A DNA stretch of 64,000 nucleotides from Acidisphaera sp. L21 (GTDB lineage: Bacteria > Pseudomonadota > Alphaproteobacteria > Acetobacterales > Acetobacteraceae), in NCBI RefSeq assembly GCF_009765685.1, contig NZ_LMUY01000103.1, forward strand, positions 35,955 to 99,954, in the 5' to 3' direction. The position numbers were made by a program, and so were the translations under genes. Under the pieces are notes generated by a model, which saw only the letters and a program-made list of their open reading frames with translations, searched no databases and was not told the origin of the DNA. Within the stretch, counting starts at the first letter, position 1. Each line of letters starts with the position of its first letter. This document shows, piece after piece, positions 1 through 9,205 of this stretch.

Positions 1-908
1 TTCAAATTGGTGAACGGCCCGCGCGTGAAGTTCAGGATATACGGCCAGTTGTGCGGGTAGGTGTTGGTGATGATCTGCATCCCCGCCCGCTTCAGCACCG
101 GCACGGCATCGGGCGCCGGCGCCTCGATGAAATTCACCTGGCCGGACAGCAGGGCCGCCGTGCGCGTCGCCGCCTCTGGCATCGGCAATAGGATCAGCTT
201 GTCCTGCTTCGGCACGCGCGCCTTGTCCCAGTAATCCGGGTTCGGCGCCAACTCCATCCGCTCATGCGCGGTCGCGCTGACGAATTTGTAGGGCCCGGTG
301 CCGGAGGGCTGGTTCGCATAGGCGTTCCAGTCGTACTTCAGTGCCTCGGCCCGGCAGCGGCTGATCATCAGCACGTAGGACATGTCGTAGGGGAAGAGTG
401 ATTCGACGAATTTGGTCGTGATGGCGACCGTGTGGTCGTCCACCTTCTCGATCCCGTCGTAGTTCGTCAGATACGCACGGGCGAGCGCGAATTGCTGGGT
501 GTAGAATTGCGGTGCGGTCTGGTCGCTGATGCGCTTGAAGTTCCACACCACGTCATCGGCGTTGAAATCGCAACCGTCGTGCCACTTAACGCCCTGGCGC
601 AGGGTGAAGATCCAGCGCTTGTGGTTGTTCGGATCGATATGCCACTCGGTCGCCAGGCCCGGCTTGATGTCGGATGCCTTGTCGGCAGACGACAGATCCC
701 AGTCGATCAGCGCGTCATACAGGCTCCAGCCGACGAACCGAAAACCCTCGAACCCTTGGTCCGGGTTGCCGGTGGTCACCGGCAGATCACCCGCCGTCAT
801 TGCCACGGTCAATACCCCGGCAGCCTGGGCTGGAATCGCCGCCGCACCACCCAGCAGCGCCGCTGCCAGGGTCCATCGGCCCAATGTGTTGAGGAATGAA
901 TTCGCCAT
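1..908 (-). CDS. ABC transporter substrate-binding protein, family 5 (partial)
   Basis: Periplasmic binding protein of the peptide/nickel/opine (SBP_bac_5) type, which delivers a peptide-like or other small ligand to an ABC importer. About 302 residues are visible. The C-terminal part lies beyond the left edge. The start ATG at 908 gives a typical signal peptide (basic start, hydrophobic AALLGGAAAI, then PAQA/A). The family block with WHDG and FNADDV follows near residues 110-120, and a TGPYKF segment comes later. No permease or ATPase for it is in view, and these would lie to the left. It diverges from the aspartate dehydrogenase gene across about 220 bp. The ligand cannot be told from sequence. 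Confidence 0.9.
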   Translation of the reverse strand, partial: MANSFLNTLGRWTLAAALLGGAAAIPAQAAGVLTVAMTAGDLPVTTGNPDQGFEGFRFVGWSLYDALIDWDLSSADKASDIKPGLATEWHIDPNNHKRWIFTLRQGVKWHDGCDFNADDVVWNFKRISDQTAPQFYTQQFALARAYLTNYDGIEKVDDHTVAITTKFVESLFPYDMSYVLMISRCRAEALKYDWNAYANQPSGTGPYKFVSATAHERMELAPNPDYWDKARVPKQDKLILLPMPEAATRTAALLSGQVNFIEAPAPDAVPVLKRAGMQIITNTYPHNWPYILNFTRGPFTNL

Positions 909-1130
909 AATGCCTCCGCTGGAGCCGGCCACGCTGTGAAGAAATCGCGCAGCGTCCTGAGTAACATAGTCGAGAGCACATTCCGTGAGCAAGTGGATTG
1001 CTGCGGTGCGAAACGATGCTTCGAATGTTGGCAATATCGCAAATAGATAGGGTTTGATGCCGTTTATGTAGGCAATGCGCGTCTGTCTGCGCCGATGGAC
1101 GATCGGCTGATTGCTTCATACAGTCCGACC

Positions 1131-1946
1131 ATGAGCCAGATACACGCTGCGCCGCCGCTTCGCATCGCCATCGCCGGGTTCGGCGCCATTGGCCGAACCG
1201 TAGCCGCCCGGCTGCTGGCTGGCATTCCTGGCCTTCAACTCACTGCCGTAGGCGTGCGCGGCGTCGCCAAGGCTCGCGCCACCCTGCCATCCGACGTCGA
1301 GGTCACCGACGTCGCCAGTTTGGCGCAACATGCCGACATCATCGTCGAATGCGCCCCGGCTGCCGTACTGCCAGGCATCGCGGAACCAGCGTTGCGCGCC
1401 GGCCGCACTGTCGTCGTGCTCAGTTGCGGCGCGCTGTTGGAACAGATGTATCTTGTGGAACTGGCCAGGGCACATGGCGGACGCATCATGGTGCCCACCG
1501 GCGCCTTGCTCGGCCTGGACGCGGTCGCTGCCGCGGCAGAGGGGGAAATCCATTCCATCCGCATGATCACCCGCAAGCCGCCGCGCGGCCTGGTCGGCGC
1601 GCCTTACCTGATCGAGCATGGCATCGAACTCGAAGGCCTGACCGCCCCATTGCGAGTGTTCGAGGGCACGGCACGCGAGGCCGCCCGCGGCTTCCCGGCC
1701 AATCTGAACGTGGCGGTGGCCCTGTCGCTCGCCGGCATTGGCCCCGACCGCACCCGGTTGGAAATCTGGGCCGACCCGACCGTCACCCGCAACACCCACA
1801 CCATCGAACTCGATGCCGACTCCGCGCGCCTGTCGGTGAAGATCGAGAACATTCCCAGCGAAAACCCCAAGACGGGCCGCATTACCGCCCTGTCCGTCAT
1901 TGCCCTGTTGCGGAAATTGCGCAGTCCGCTGGCAATCGGAACCTGA
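1131..1946 (+). CDS. nadX: aspartate dehydrogenase (DUF108/NadX family)
   Basis: NAD(P)-dependent L-aspartate dehydrogenase family (271 aa), which oxidises aspartate to iminoaspartate and ammonia and works in NAD synthesis or aspartate breakdown. An N-terminal Rossmann motif GFGAIG lies at residues 16-21. The C-terminal block PANLNVAVALSLAG followed by GPDRT is the conserved dehydrogenase core of the family. An in-frame ATG at 1095 would add 12 residues. I prefer 1131 because the fold begins right after it, although neither start has a good ribosome site. No nadA or nadC is nearby, so a catabolic role in the surrounding nitrogen-compound cluster is as likely as NAD synthesis. Confidence 0.82.
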   Translation: MSQIHAAPPLRIAIAGFGAIGRTVAARLLAGIPGLQLTAVGVRGVAKARATLPSDVEVTDVASLAQHADIIVECAPAAVLPGIAEPALRAGRTVVVLSCGALLEQMYLVELARAHGGRIMVPTGALLGLDAVAAAAEGEIHSIRMITRKPPRGLVGAPYLIEHGIELEGLTAPLRVFEGTAREAARGFPANLNVAVALSLAGIGPDRTRLEIWADPTVTRNTHTIELDADSARLSVKIENIPSENPKTGRITALSVIALLRKLRSPLAIGT

Positions 1947-1948
1947 GC

Positions 1949-2980
1949 GTGCCGACATCCACCAAACACCGCATCGCCGGGCTGTATACCGCCCTCATCG
2001 CCGCCAACGTCGCTGCCTGGGCCTGGGCGGTCGTCATTTTCCAACATCAACCCGTGCTGCTGGGAACCGCGCTGCTCGCCTACGGGTTCGGCCTGCGCCA
2101 CGCGGTGGACGCGGACCATATTGCCGCGATCGACAACGTCACCCGCAAACTGATGCAGGAGGGTAAGCGCCCAATCGCCGTCGGTGCGTTCTTCGCGATG
2201 GGTCATTCCACCGTGGTCATACTGGCCGCCGCCGCGGTGGCTGGGGCCGCCACCGCACTACAGGGCTCGCTCAGTCAATTCCGCCCAATCGGCGGCATCA
2301 TCGGCACCAGCGTGTCGGCCCTGTTCCTGTTCGCCATCGCCGCGGCCAACATCGTTATCCTGCGATCGGTCTGGCGCAGCTTCCGCCACGTGCGTCGCGG
2401 CGGTCGCTACGCCGATGCCGATTTCGACATCCTGCTGAATAAAAGCGGCCTGCTCGCGCGCCTGTTCCGGCCGCTCTTCCGGCTGATCACCACCAGCTGG
2501 CACATGGCCCCGCTCGGCTTCCTGTTCGGCCTGGGGTTCGACACCGCGACCGAGATCGCCTTGCTCGGCGAATCCGCCACCCAGGCGGCGCACGGCGTCT
2601 CCGTCTGGTCGATCATGGTCTTCCCCGCCCTGTTCGCCGCCGGCATGTCGCTGATCGACACCACGGATGGGCTGCTGATGCTGGGTGCGTACGAATGGGC
2701 ATTCATCAAGCCGATGCGTAAGCTCTACTACAACCTCACCATCACCTTCGTGTCCGTCATCGTCGCGGTGCTGGTCGGCGGGATCGAGGCATTGGGCCTG
2801 CTGGGCGACCAGTTGCAATTGAAGGGCATCTTCTGGGACGGCATCAGCGCGCTGAACGATAATTTCGGCACGCTCGGCTTCCTCACCATCGGCGTGTTCA
2901 TCGCCGCCTGGGTCGGCTCGGTGATCGTCTACCGCTACAAGGGGTTGGACCACACCGAGATCACGATCGCCCGAGGCTGA
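1949..2980 (+). CDS. NiCoT family nickel/cobalt permease
   Basis: Inner-membrane Ni2+/Co2+ permease of the HoxN/NixA (NiCoT) family, 343 aa, about eight membrane segments. The family signature RHAVDADHIAAIDN lies at residues 50-63, and the second conserved block LGFDTATEIALL is present. The start is a GTG two bases after the aspartate dehydrogenase stop. The long open frame continues upstream only as a shadow of that gene. The close spacing implies co-translation, which is an unexpected pairing. No cobalamin riboswitch or NikR-like operator was seen upstream. Ni versus Co preference cannot be read from sequence. Confidence 0.92.
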   Translation: MPTSTKHRIAGLYTALIAANVAAWAWAVVIFQHQPVLLGTALLAYGFGLRHAVDADHIAAIDNVTRKLMQEGKRPIAVGAFFAMGHSTVVILAAAAVAGAATALQGSLSQFRPIGGIIGTSVSALFLFAIAAANIVILRSVWRSFRHVRRGGRYADADFDILLNKSGLLARLFRPLFRLITTSWHMAPLGFLFGLGFDTATEIALLGESATQAAHGVSVWSIMVFPALFAAGMSLIDTTDGLLMLGAYEWAFIKPMRKLYYNLTITFVSVIVAVLVGGIEALGLLGDQLQLKGIFWDGISALNDNFGTLGFLTIGVFIAAWVGSVIVYRYKGLDHTEITIARG

Positions 2981-2984
2981 TCCG

Positions 2985-3731
2985 CTACAGCAGCACCCGC
3001 TCGGCATGGACGCCGCGGCAGTCCAGTTCGAACTCCAGCCCAATGACGGGTGGCCGGCAGAAATGCCAGGTTACCCCGTGCTCCGCCGCACCGCGCGCCA
3101 CGATGTCCCGCGCAAGCGTCGGGTAGATGTCGTACACGGTGTATGCTTGCGCGCCCGTCACCATGGTCCAATCCACATCCAGCGACGCCATGCGCTTTTC
3201 CACCTGGCCCAGCACGAAGCCGATCTTCTCCGCTATCGCATCTACGCTGGTTTCGCCCCAACGGACTGTCTTGTCGCGGTACGCACCGGGACCTTCATGC
3301 GCCTCCGCACTACCGGCGATCACGAAGGAGGGCGGCGCGTCCGGTGACGGCACGGCGATGGAAAACGCGTGAAAACTCGGCCCCTCCGGCTTGTTCAGTT
3401 CCGGACACACATTGCTGCGCGCCACCGGGTTGTTGTCACCCTCCACGATGCCCCATCGCGTCAGCGTGCCAACATAGTCGCGATTGAACGCGATGAACCC
3501 AGCATCGGTGAACGGCGCCGGGGAGCGTAATTCGCAGGCACAGAACGCCGTCAGCGGCAGGCCCTGCTGGGTCAGAAACGCTTCGATCCGGTCGAAGCCC
3601 TGCTTCAACAACACCGGCTTGGCAAACCGCACCCGATGGATCGCGTAACCCGGCAGCGCCGCCACGCCAGACGAAAATTGGAATGGCCCTGGAATATACC
3701 GATAGCCGGTTCGCTCGACTGCGCCGCTCAT
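2985..3731 (-). CDS. CnbZ-like 2-aminomuconate-type deaminase
   Basis: A 248-aa protein that resembles, as I recall the family, 2-amino-5-chloromuconate deaminase CnbZ, which releases ammonia from aminomuconates after aromatic ring opening. The visible family-like block is ARSNVCPELNKPEGPSFHAF in the middle, with a Tyr/Asp-rich C-terminal half (YTVYDIYPTLARD). A good ribosome site (AAAGGA) sits just before ATG 3731, inside the end of the upstream amidohydrolase gene. It is the second gene of a two-gene minus-strand operon. The substrate is unknown. The neighbourhood (amidohydrolase, aspartate dehydrogenase, DUF1028, amino-acid ABC importer) suggests breakdown of a nitrogen-bearing small molecule rather than chloronitrobenzene specifically. 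Confidence 0.6.
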   Translation of the reverse strand: MSGAVERTGYRYIPGPFQFSSGVAALPGYAIHRVRFAKPVLLKQGFDRIEAFLTQQGLPLTAFCACELRSPAPFTDAGFIAFNRDYVGTLTRWGIVEGDNNPVARSNVCPELNKPEGPSFHAFSIAVPSPDAPPSFVIAGSAEAHEGPGAYRDKTVRWGETSVDAIAEKIGFVLGQVEKRMASLDVDWTMVTGAQAYTVYDIYPTLARDIVARGAAEHGVTWHFCRPPVIGLEFELDCRGVHAERVLL

Positions 3732-3744
3732 GCTGCATTTCCTT

Positions 3745-4971
3745 TCAATCCGTCGTCCCCACCGGCAACAACTCCGGCCGGCTCCACTGCATTGTCTGTC
3801 GCCCGGCCTTGAATGCCATCAGCGGCTGCCGCAACTCCCGCACCGCCTGCACGGGGCCGTCGGCATCCAGCACCAGCACATCCGCCGGATTGCCGGGGTG
3901 AATGCCGTAATCTCCCTGGTTCAGCACCGCGGCCGCGCGGCTGGTGATCATCTCGAAACACTCGGCCATATGCGCGTCCGTACTCACCTGCACCACATGC
4001 GCATACATATTGGCGATGCGCAGGATGGAGGCATCGCCGAACGGCGTGAACCCGTTCAGCACGTTGTTGGTGCCGATGCAGGCACGCACCCCCTCCGCCA
4101 GCAGCATGTTCGCGTCCACCACGCCGCGGCGCACATTATCCGTCTGGTCACGCCCCATCAGGAACAGATCGGTCGCTGGCAGCACCGCGCAGGCGACGCC
4201 GGCATCGGCCATCCGCCGCGCAATCACCCGCTGTTGCGGCAAGGGGTGCGTCGTCAGCTTGGTCAGATGCGCCACGGTAACCCGGCCGCCCAGCCGATGC
4301 TCGTCCGCCAGGCGGCACACCAGGTCGATATCCATGTCACCGGGCACATTGCCGAAATCGACGTGCAGATCCACGTCGCAATCATACTGCCGGGCCAGCG
4401 CAAAGATCCGCCGCAACTGCCCGGCGCGATCCGTGTCGGACGCCGGGGCCCCGCCGATCACCCGCACGCCCGCCTCCAACGCCGCCACCAGCAATTCGTC
4501 GGTGCCAAGATTATTGGTGAGACCCTCTTCCGGAAACACGCAGATCTCCACGTCGATCTGCCGCGCAAAAGTCGCGATCGCTTGCTGCACGCCCTCCAGC
4601 CCGCGCAGTCCCACGATCGGATCAAGCTCCACCTGGGTGCGCATCCGCATCGTGCCGAACGACACGGCCCGGGCCAGGACCCGGCATGCCCGCTGGTACA
4701 CGTCGGGCACGGTAAAACCCTGCTTCACCTCGCTAGACCGCCGCACGGAGTCTGCCAATCGCCCCGGTTCCGGCGCAGTACGGTCGAACACGCAGGCCTT
4801 GTCCAGATGTATGTGGCAATCCACCAGCCCGCCGCAGGCCAGGCGGCCGCCCAGTTCGACCGAAGCGGCTTCCGCCACCAGCCCCGGCTGCACGACGGCG
4901 ATGCGGCCATCCGCAATGCCGATATCGGTCAACTCGCCACCCACCAGGCCGTTGCGCAAGATCAGATCCAT
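3745..4971 (-). CDS. amidohydrolase, cytosine deaminase-like
   Basis: Metal-dependent hydrolase of the amidohydrolase superfamily, cytosine deaminase/N-isopropylammelide branch (408 aa). The metal-binding HxH is in CHIHLDKA near residue 55. A second HxD-type site, DLHVDFG, follows near residue 200, and then VTVAHLTK and the GTNNV segment that carries the late Asp/Asn region. The C-terminal strand GNPADVLVLDADG is the composite beta-sandwich typical of the superfamily. It likely hydrolyses or deaminates a heterocycle. It is first in an operon with the CnbZ-like gene (13 bp spacing) and diverges from the DUF1028 gene across 66 bp, so both directions probably share a control region. Confidence 0.85.
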   Translation of the reverse strand: MDLILRNGLVGGELTDIGIADGRIAVVQPGLVAEAASVELGGRLACGGLVDCHIHLDKACVFDRTAPEPGRLADSVRRSSEVKQGFTVPDVYQRACRVLARAVSFGTMRMRTQVELDPIVGLRGLEGVQQAIATFARQIDVEICVFPEEGLTNNLGTDELLVAALEAGVRVIGGAPASDTDRAGQLRRIFALARQYDCDVDLHVDFGNVPGDMDIDLVCRLADEHRLGGRVTVAHLTKLTTHPLPQQRVIARRMADAGVACAVLPATDLFLMGRDQTDNVRRGVVDANMLLAEGVRACIGTNNVLNGFTPFGDASILRIANMYAHVVQVSTDAHMAECFEMITSRAAAVLNQGDYGIHPGNPADVLVLDADGPVQAVRELRQPLMAFKAGRQTMQWSRPELLPVGTTD

Positions 4972-5037
4972 ATCGAAACCGCTTCCACTCCGCCATTGGC
5001 GCTAGTTTTGCATGGCTCAGCCGTCAGGAGGAAGGTA

Positions 5038-5739
5038 ATGACGTTCTCGATTGCCGGGCTGTGTTCGCGAACAGGGGAGATCGGCGCGGCACTGGCCACA
5101 TCCAGCATGGCTGCTGGGGCGCGTGCCATGTTCGTGTCGCCGGGCCGCGGCGCCGTATTTGCCCAAGCCCGGTCCGACCCAATGCTCGGCGCACTCGGCC
5201 TGGCGCGGCTGGAAGCCGGGGACAGTGCGGAGCAAGTTTTGGCCGCCATGCTCGCCGCCAAGCCCGATGCCGAATTTCGTCAGATCGCCGTGCTGGATGC
5301 CACTGGACGTATCGCCCACGCCACCGGAGACCGCTGCCTCGCCCCCAAGGGCGCGGTGGTGGATCTGGGGGCAGTCGCGTTGGGCAATGCCGTGGACAAC
5401 GACGACGTCATCCCCGCCATCTTGCGCGGTTTCGAAACAGCGGACGGGCCCCTCGCGCATCGCCTGATCGCGGCTCTGGAGGCTGGCGCCGCAGCGGGTG
5501 GCGAGCCCTACCCGCTGCGTTCCGCCGCGCTCAAGATCGTCCGGCCAGACGTGCCCTTCGCCGTCGTCGATCTACGTGTAGACCTGGCCGAACACCCTAT
5601 CGCCACCCTGCGGCATCACTGGGCGGCGTACGAGCCGCTGATGGAGGGCTACCTGGCCCGCGCGCTCACCCCCGAACAGGCACCGCTCGCCGCGGCGATC
5701 GAGGGCCACCTACGAAGCTGGCCCGTAGGCACACCCTAA
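5038..5739 (+). CDS. DUF1028 family protein
   Basis: A 233-aa DUF1028 protein (Ntn-hydrolase-like fold, function not established). It starts MTFSIAGL, with the family pattern of an N-terminal TFSI strand followed by SSMAAGARAMFVSPGRGAV and AQARSDP. The start at 5038 is set by a strong AGGAGG six bases upstream. In the longer open frame everything before it is a shadow of the opposite-strand amidohydrolase. It is followed after 22 bp by an amino acid ABC transporter, with which it is probably co-transcribed. DUF1028 genes often sit with amidohydrolases and ABC importers, which fits here, but no reaction can be assigned. Confidence 0.85.
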   Translation: MTFSIAGLCSRTGEIGAALATSSMAAGARAMFVSPGRGAVFAQARSDPMLGALGLARLEAGDSAEQVLAAMLAAKPDAEFRQIAVLDATGRIAHATGDRCLAPKGAVVDLGAVALGNAVDNDDVIPAILRGFETADGPLAHRLIAALEAGAAAGGEPYPLRSAALKIVRPDVPFAVVDLRVDLAEHPIATLRHHWAAYEPLMEGYLARALTPEQAPLAAAIEGHLRSWPVGTP

Positions 5740-5761
5740 CATACAGATTTCTGGAGTCCCG

Positions 5762-6589
5762 ATGTCTCGCACCCGCATCACATTCGTCGTGTCGTGCCTG
5801 GTCGCCGCCATGCCGGCCACCGCGCAAACGCTGCCCAAGCGCATCCAGGACAGCAAGATCATCAGCATCGCCGTCAACGGCACCTACCCGCCGATGGAAA
5901 GCGTCGACCCGGTGACCAACAAACTCGTCGGCTTCGACCTCGATCTCGGCGACGCGCTGGCGAAGAAACTTGGCGTCACCCTGGAGTGGCATGACGGCGC
6001 CTTCGCGCAATTGATACCCTCGCTGCAAACCGGCCGCGCCGACATGATCCTGTCTGGCATCAGCGACCTGCCCGCCCGGCGCGAGACCATGGACTTCGTC
6101 GACTACCTGAATTCCGGCGCCCAGTTCTACACCCTGGACACCAGCGGCATCAAAACCCCTGAGGATCTGTGCGGCAAACGCGTTGGCACCGTCCGCAGCA
6201 CCAACTATCCCGCCAACATCGCCGCCTGGAGCGACGAACATTGCGTCAACGCCGGCAAGCCCGCCATCGACTCCGTCGGCGTCGACCGCATGCCGCTGGT
6301 CCACACCGAATTGCAGCAGGGCCGCATCGATGCCGCCGTGCAGGGCAGCGAAACCCTGCCGACGCTGATGAAGACCGAACCCGGCATCTACCGGTTGGTC
6401 GCGCCCCCCTTCACCAAGAACTTCCAAGGCATCGCCTTCGCCAAAGCCGACACTGGGCTGCGGGACGCCGTCATGGGCGCCCTGAAATCACTGTATGCCG
6501 ACGGCACCTACACCACCCTGATCAAAAAGTGGGAACTGGACGCCAGCGCCGCCCCCGCCCCGACACTGAACGGCGACCCGGCGCCGTGA
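5762..6589 (+). CDS. ABC transporter substrate-binding protein, family 3 (polar amino acid type)
   Basis: Periplasmic solute-binding protein (275 aa) of the polar amino acid/opine family (SBP_bac_3). The signal peptide is MSRTRITFVVSCLVAAMPATAQT. The mature part opens with the family strand ISIAVNGTYPPMESVDP, then LVGFDLDLGDALAKKLG and DMILSGISDLPARRE, the hallmark blocks of the family. It is the first gene of a three-gene importer and overlaps the permease start by four bases. Together with the next two genes it forms a complete importer, probably for an amino acid or related amine taken up for the surrounding catabolic enzymes. Confidence 0.95.
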   Translation: MSRTRITFVVSCLVAAMPATAQTLPKRIQDSKIISIAVNGTYPPMESVDPVTNKLVGFDLDLGDALAKKLGVTLEWHDGAFAQLIPSLQTGRADMILSGISDLPARRETMDFVDYLNSGAQFYTLDTSGIKTPEDLCGKRVGTVRSTNYPANIAAWSDEHCVNAGKPAIDSVGVDRMPLVHTELQQGRIDAAVQGSETLPTLMKTEPGIYRLVAPPFTKNFQGIAFAKADTGLRDAVMGALKSLYADGTYTTLIKKWELDASAAPAPTLNGDPAP

Positions 6590-7449
6590 CCGAGCCGGCT
6601 GCGGTGGTGCTGGACAGCGCCTCCGCCCTGGACATCGCTCAATTGCGCCACGTGCGGCCCCGTCATTGGGGCCGCATCGTCTCTGCGACCTGCTTGCTCG
6701 TCCTGCTGGCGCTGCTGGTGCACGCTTTCGCGATCGGGCAGATCAACTGGGCCACCGTTGGGGTGTACCTAACCTGGCCCACTATCCTGGCCGGCCTGTT
6801 GAACACAATCATCATGTCGGTCTGCGCCATGGCACTTGGCATCGTGCTGGGCGTCGCTGCCGCGGTCGCGCGCATGTCGCCCAACCCGGTGCTCCGCAGC
6901 ACCGCCATCGGCTACGCCTGGCTGTTCCGCGGCACGCCGGTCATCCTGCAATTACTGCTATGGTTCAACCTGGCGCTGATCTTTCCCGTTCTAGGCATTC
7001 CCGGCCTATGGAGCGCCCGTGCCGTAACCGTCATCACCCCCTTTGCCGCGGCGTTGCTTGGGCTGGGCCTCAACGAGGGCGCCTACGTTTCCGAAATCGT
7101 GCGCGCCGGGCTCCTCTCGGTGGATGCCGGGCAGTACGAAGCCGCAAAGTCCATCGGCATGTCGCATAGCCTGTCCCTACGCCGCATCATCCTGCCGCAA
7201 GCAATGCGCGTGGTCGTGCCGCCGCTGGGCAACCAGTTCATCACCCTGGTAAAAACCACCTCGCTCGCCAGCGTCATCGAATACGCCGAGCTGCTGCACA
7301 ATGCGGAGAACATCTACTACAGCAACGCCAAGGTGATGGAGCTGCTTTTCGTTGCCGCCTTCTGGTATCTCGTCGTAGTGACGGCGCTCTCATTCGGCCA
7401 GGCTGTTTTGGAACGCCGCTTCGCCCGCGGCATAGCCAGGGCACGATGA
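6586..7449 (+). CDS. amino acid ABC transporter permease
   Basis: Inner-membrane permease of the HisM/GlnP type (287 aa) with about five hydrophobic segments. The family N-terminal region TILAGLLNTIIMS is present. The EAA loop follows in the form EAAKSIGMSHSLSLRRIILPQAM and is the contact site for the ATPase. The GTG start at 6586 overlaps the binding-protein stop (GTGA), and the gene ends in a four-base overlap with the ATPase, so the three genes are translationally coupled. The upstream part of the long open frame is a shadow of the binding-protein gene. It has a longer cytoplasmic N-terminus (about 35 residues) than many relatives. Confidence 0.94.
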   Translation: MTEPAAVVLDSASALDIAQLRHVRPRHWGRIVSATCLLVLLALLVHAFAIGQINWATVGVYLTWPTILAGLLNTIIMSVCAMALGIVLGVAAAVARMSPNPVLRSTAIGYAWLFRGTPVILQLLLWFNLALIFPVLGIPGLWSARAVTVITPFAAALLGLGLNEGAYVSEIVRAGLLSVDAGQYEAAKSIGMSHSLSLRRIILPQAMRVVVPPLGNQFITLVKTTSLASVIEYAELLHNAENIYYSNAKVMELLFVAAFWYLVVVTALSFGQAVLERRFARGIARAR

Positions 7450-8210
7450 CGCCAATCGTTTCCGCCGTGAAGGTCGGCAAATCCTTTGGCACCGTGCAGG
7501 CGCTGTCCGACATCACGATGGACGTCGCCGCCGGGGAGGTCGTATGCCTCATCGGCCCTTCGGGCTCCGGCAAGACGACGTTTCTTCGCTGCATCAACCA
7601 ATTGGAACGCTTCGATTCCGGCGCCCTGTTTCTGGAAGGCGAGTTGGTCGGGTATCGCCGGGCTGGCGACCGCCTACATCCGCTGGCCGAGGCGCAAATC
7701 GCCCAACAACGCCGCGCCACCGGCATGGTGTTTCAGCGCTTCAACCTATTTCCGCACCTCACGGCGCTGGGCAACATCACCGAAGGCCCAGTTCAGGTGT
7801 TGCGTCAGCGCCCGGCGGAGGCGGCGGAGCACGCGCGCAGTCTGCTCGCCCAGGTTGGCCTGTCCCACAAGGCGGATGCCTATCCCTCCCAACTCTCGGG
7901 CGGTCAGCAGCAGCGCGTTGCCATCGCCCGCGCATTGGCCATGCGCCCGCGCCTGATGCTGTTCGACGAGCCGACCTCCGCCCTGGACCCGGAACTGGTT
8001 GGCGAAGTGCTGGCTGTCATGCGCGACCTGGCAGAACGCGGCACCACGATGATCACCGTCACCCACGAACTCAGCTTCGCGAGGGAAGTAGGCCACCGCG
8101 TCATTTTCATGGATGGCGGCCGTGTCGTGGAAACCGGCCCGGCGCGCGAGCTTCTATCCAACCCGCAGGAAGCGCGAACCCGCGGTTTCTTGGCCGCAGT
8201 CCTATCTTAA
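7446..8210 (+). CDS. amino acid ABC transporter ATP-binding protein
   Basis: Cytoplasmic ATPase of the polar amino acid importer (254 aa). The Walker A motif GPSGSGKTT is at 37-45, the signature LSGGQQQR at 150-157 and Walker B LMLFDEP at 170-176, followed by TSALDPE. The switch His lies in TMITVTHELSFAREV. It belongs to the GlnQ/HisP group by these blocks and by size. The ATG overlaps the permease stop (ATGA). It ends eight bases before the convergent LysR gene with no visible terminator between them. Confidence 0.96.
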   Translation: MTPIVSAVKVGKSFGTVQALSDITMDVAAGEVVCLIGPSGSGKTTFLRCINQLERFDSGALFLEGELVGYRRAGDRLHPLAEAQIAQQRRATGMVFQRFNLFPHLTALGNITEGPVQVLRQRPAEAAEHARSLLAQVGLSHKADAYPSQLSGGQQQRVAIARALAMRPRLMLFDEPTSALDPELVGEVLAVMRDLAERGTTMITVTHELSFAREVGHRVIFMDGGRVVETGPARELLSNPQEARTRGFLAAVLS

Positions 8211-8217
8211 CTCGATC

Positions 8218-9069
8218 CTAAACGCTGGGCTCGTCCATCAACGCCCGCAGACCCGCACGGGCCAGATCGGTCACGTGCGGATTCCGCGGTTGTGCGGGGT
8301 AAACCGCGTAGATTTGCCGGGTGAAGCGCGGCGCCTCCGCAACCACGACAAGATCGCCCTTGGCTACCAATGGGTTCGCCGCTCGTGCAGGCAGATAGCA
8401 GGATCCTTTCAGGTCCAACACGTAACGCAGCGCCAGCGCACCGACGCTCACCGTCACGCTTGGAGGCGGCATGTCTGCGAATGCTTGCGTATGCGACACA
8501 GCAAACTCCTCACCAAGGTCGACCAGGGCGTAGTTATCAAACCACTCGCCCGCCATGTGGGGGTGGCGCACCAACATGAGTTCTTCCGTCATCAACGGCT
8601 CGACAATCACGTGGTCGCGATATCGTGGACTATACAACAGGGCGACGTCCAGCAAGCCATTCGATACCTGTTCGAACAACCCATCCGAGTAGCTACCGCC
8701 CAAGTATAATGCGACGCCGGGCGCGTTGTGTCGCATCCAGTCGACCCAGCGAGCGATCACGCCATCCCACAGCGACACCGGGGCACCCAGACGGAACACC
8801 GCGTGATAGCCCTGCGGAAGCGCCACGCCTTGCCGCGCCTGCTCCCATATCTGGATGATCCGCCTGGCATGAGTCTGAAGCTCGATGCCGGCTGGTGTCA
8901 GGTCCGCGCCGCCACGCCCCCGGCTGAACAATGTCTGTCCGAGCTCCGCCTCCAACCCTTGGATACGGCTGCTGATCGTCGACTGTGTGACATTCAGCGA
9001 CGCAGCTGCGAGACTAAAACTTCCAGTTTCAATGATCTGGATGAAGCTTCTAAGTCGATCGAGATCCAT
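8218..9069 (-). CDS. LysR family transcriptional regulator
   Basis: LysR-type DNA-binding regulator (283 aa). The N-terminal winged helix-turn-helix opens MDLDRLRSFIQIIETGSFS, with AAASLNVTQSTISSRIQGLE as the recognition part (about 20-40) and LGQTLFSRGRGG closing it. A periplasmic-binding-like effector domain follows. It is divergent from the FAD oxidoreductase gene across a 136-bp AT-rich gap and convergent with the amino acid transporter, so either could be its target. By the usual LysR layout the divergent oxidoreductase is the first candidate. Confidence 0.93.
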   Translation of the reverse strand: MDLDRLRSFIQIIETGSFSLAAASLNVTQSTISSRIQGLEAELGQTLFSRGRGGADLTPAGIELQTHARRIIQIWEQARQGVALPQGYHAVFRLGAPVSLWDGVIARWVDWMRHNAPGVALYLGGSYSDGLFEQVSNGLLDVALLYSPRYRDHVIVEPLMTEELMLVRHPHMAGEWFDNYALVDLGEEFAVSHTQAFADMPPPSVTVSVGALALRYVLDLKGSCYLPARAANPLVAKGDLVVVAEAPRFTRQIYAVYPAQPRNPHVTDLARAGLRALMDEPSV

Positions 9070-9205
9070 GATTTAATACATCGACTTTCCCGATAACAAT
9101 ACATTAACAAAACTGTTGATCTACAACATTATAGCCTGATACTGGTATGCGACAAATCTAGTTAGACGCAATATCGGCGATAATATTAGGTCCAAAATGG
9201 CATAA
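9070..9205. promoter_or_regulatory. LysR/oxidoreductase divergent control region
   Basis: This AT-rich 136-bp gap between divergent genes contrasts with the GC-rich surroundings. It contains the imperfect inverted repeat TTAACA-AAAC-TGTTGA at 9104-9119, a plausible LysR site. Overlapping it is a possible rightward promoter, TTGATC at 9116-9121 with GATACT at 9138-9143 (16-bp spacing). The repeat and elements are seen in the sequence. Their function is inferred. Confidence 0.4.

Noticed and set aside
909-1130. Cobalamin riboswitch or NikR operator ahead of the NiCoT operon
   Set aside because: None of the conserved riboswitch blocks and no convincing spaced palindrome were found.
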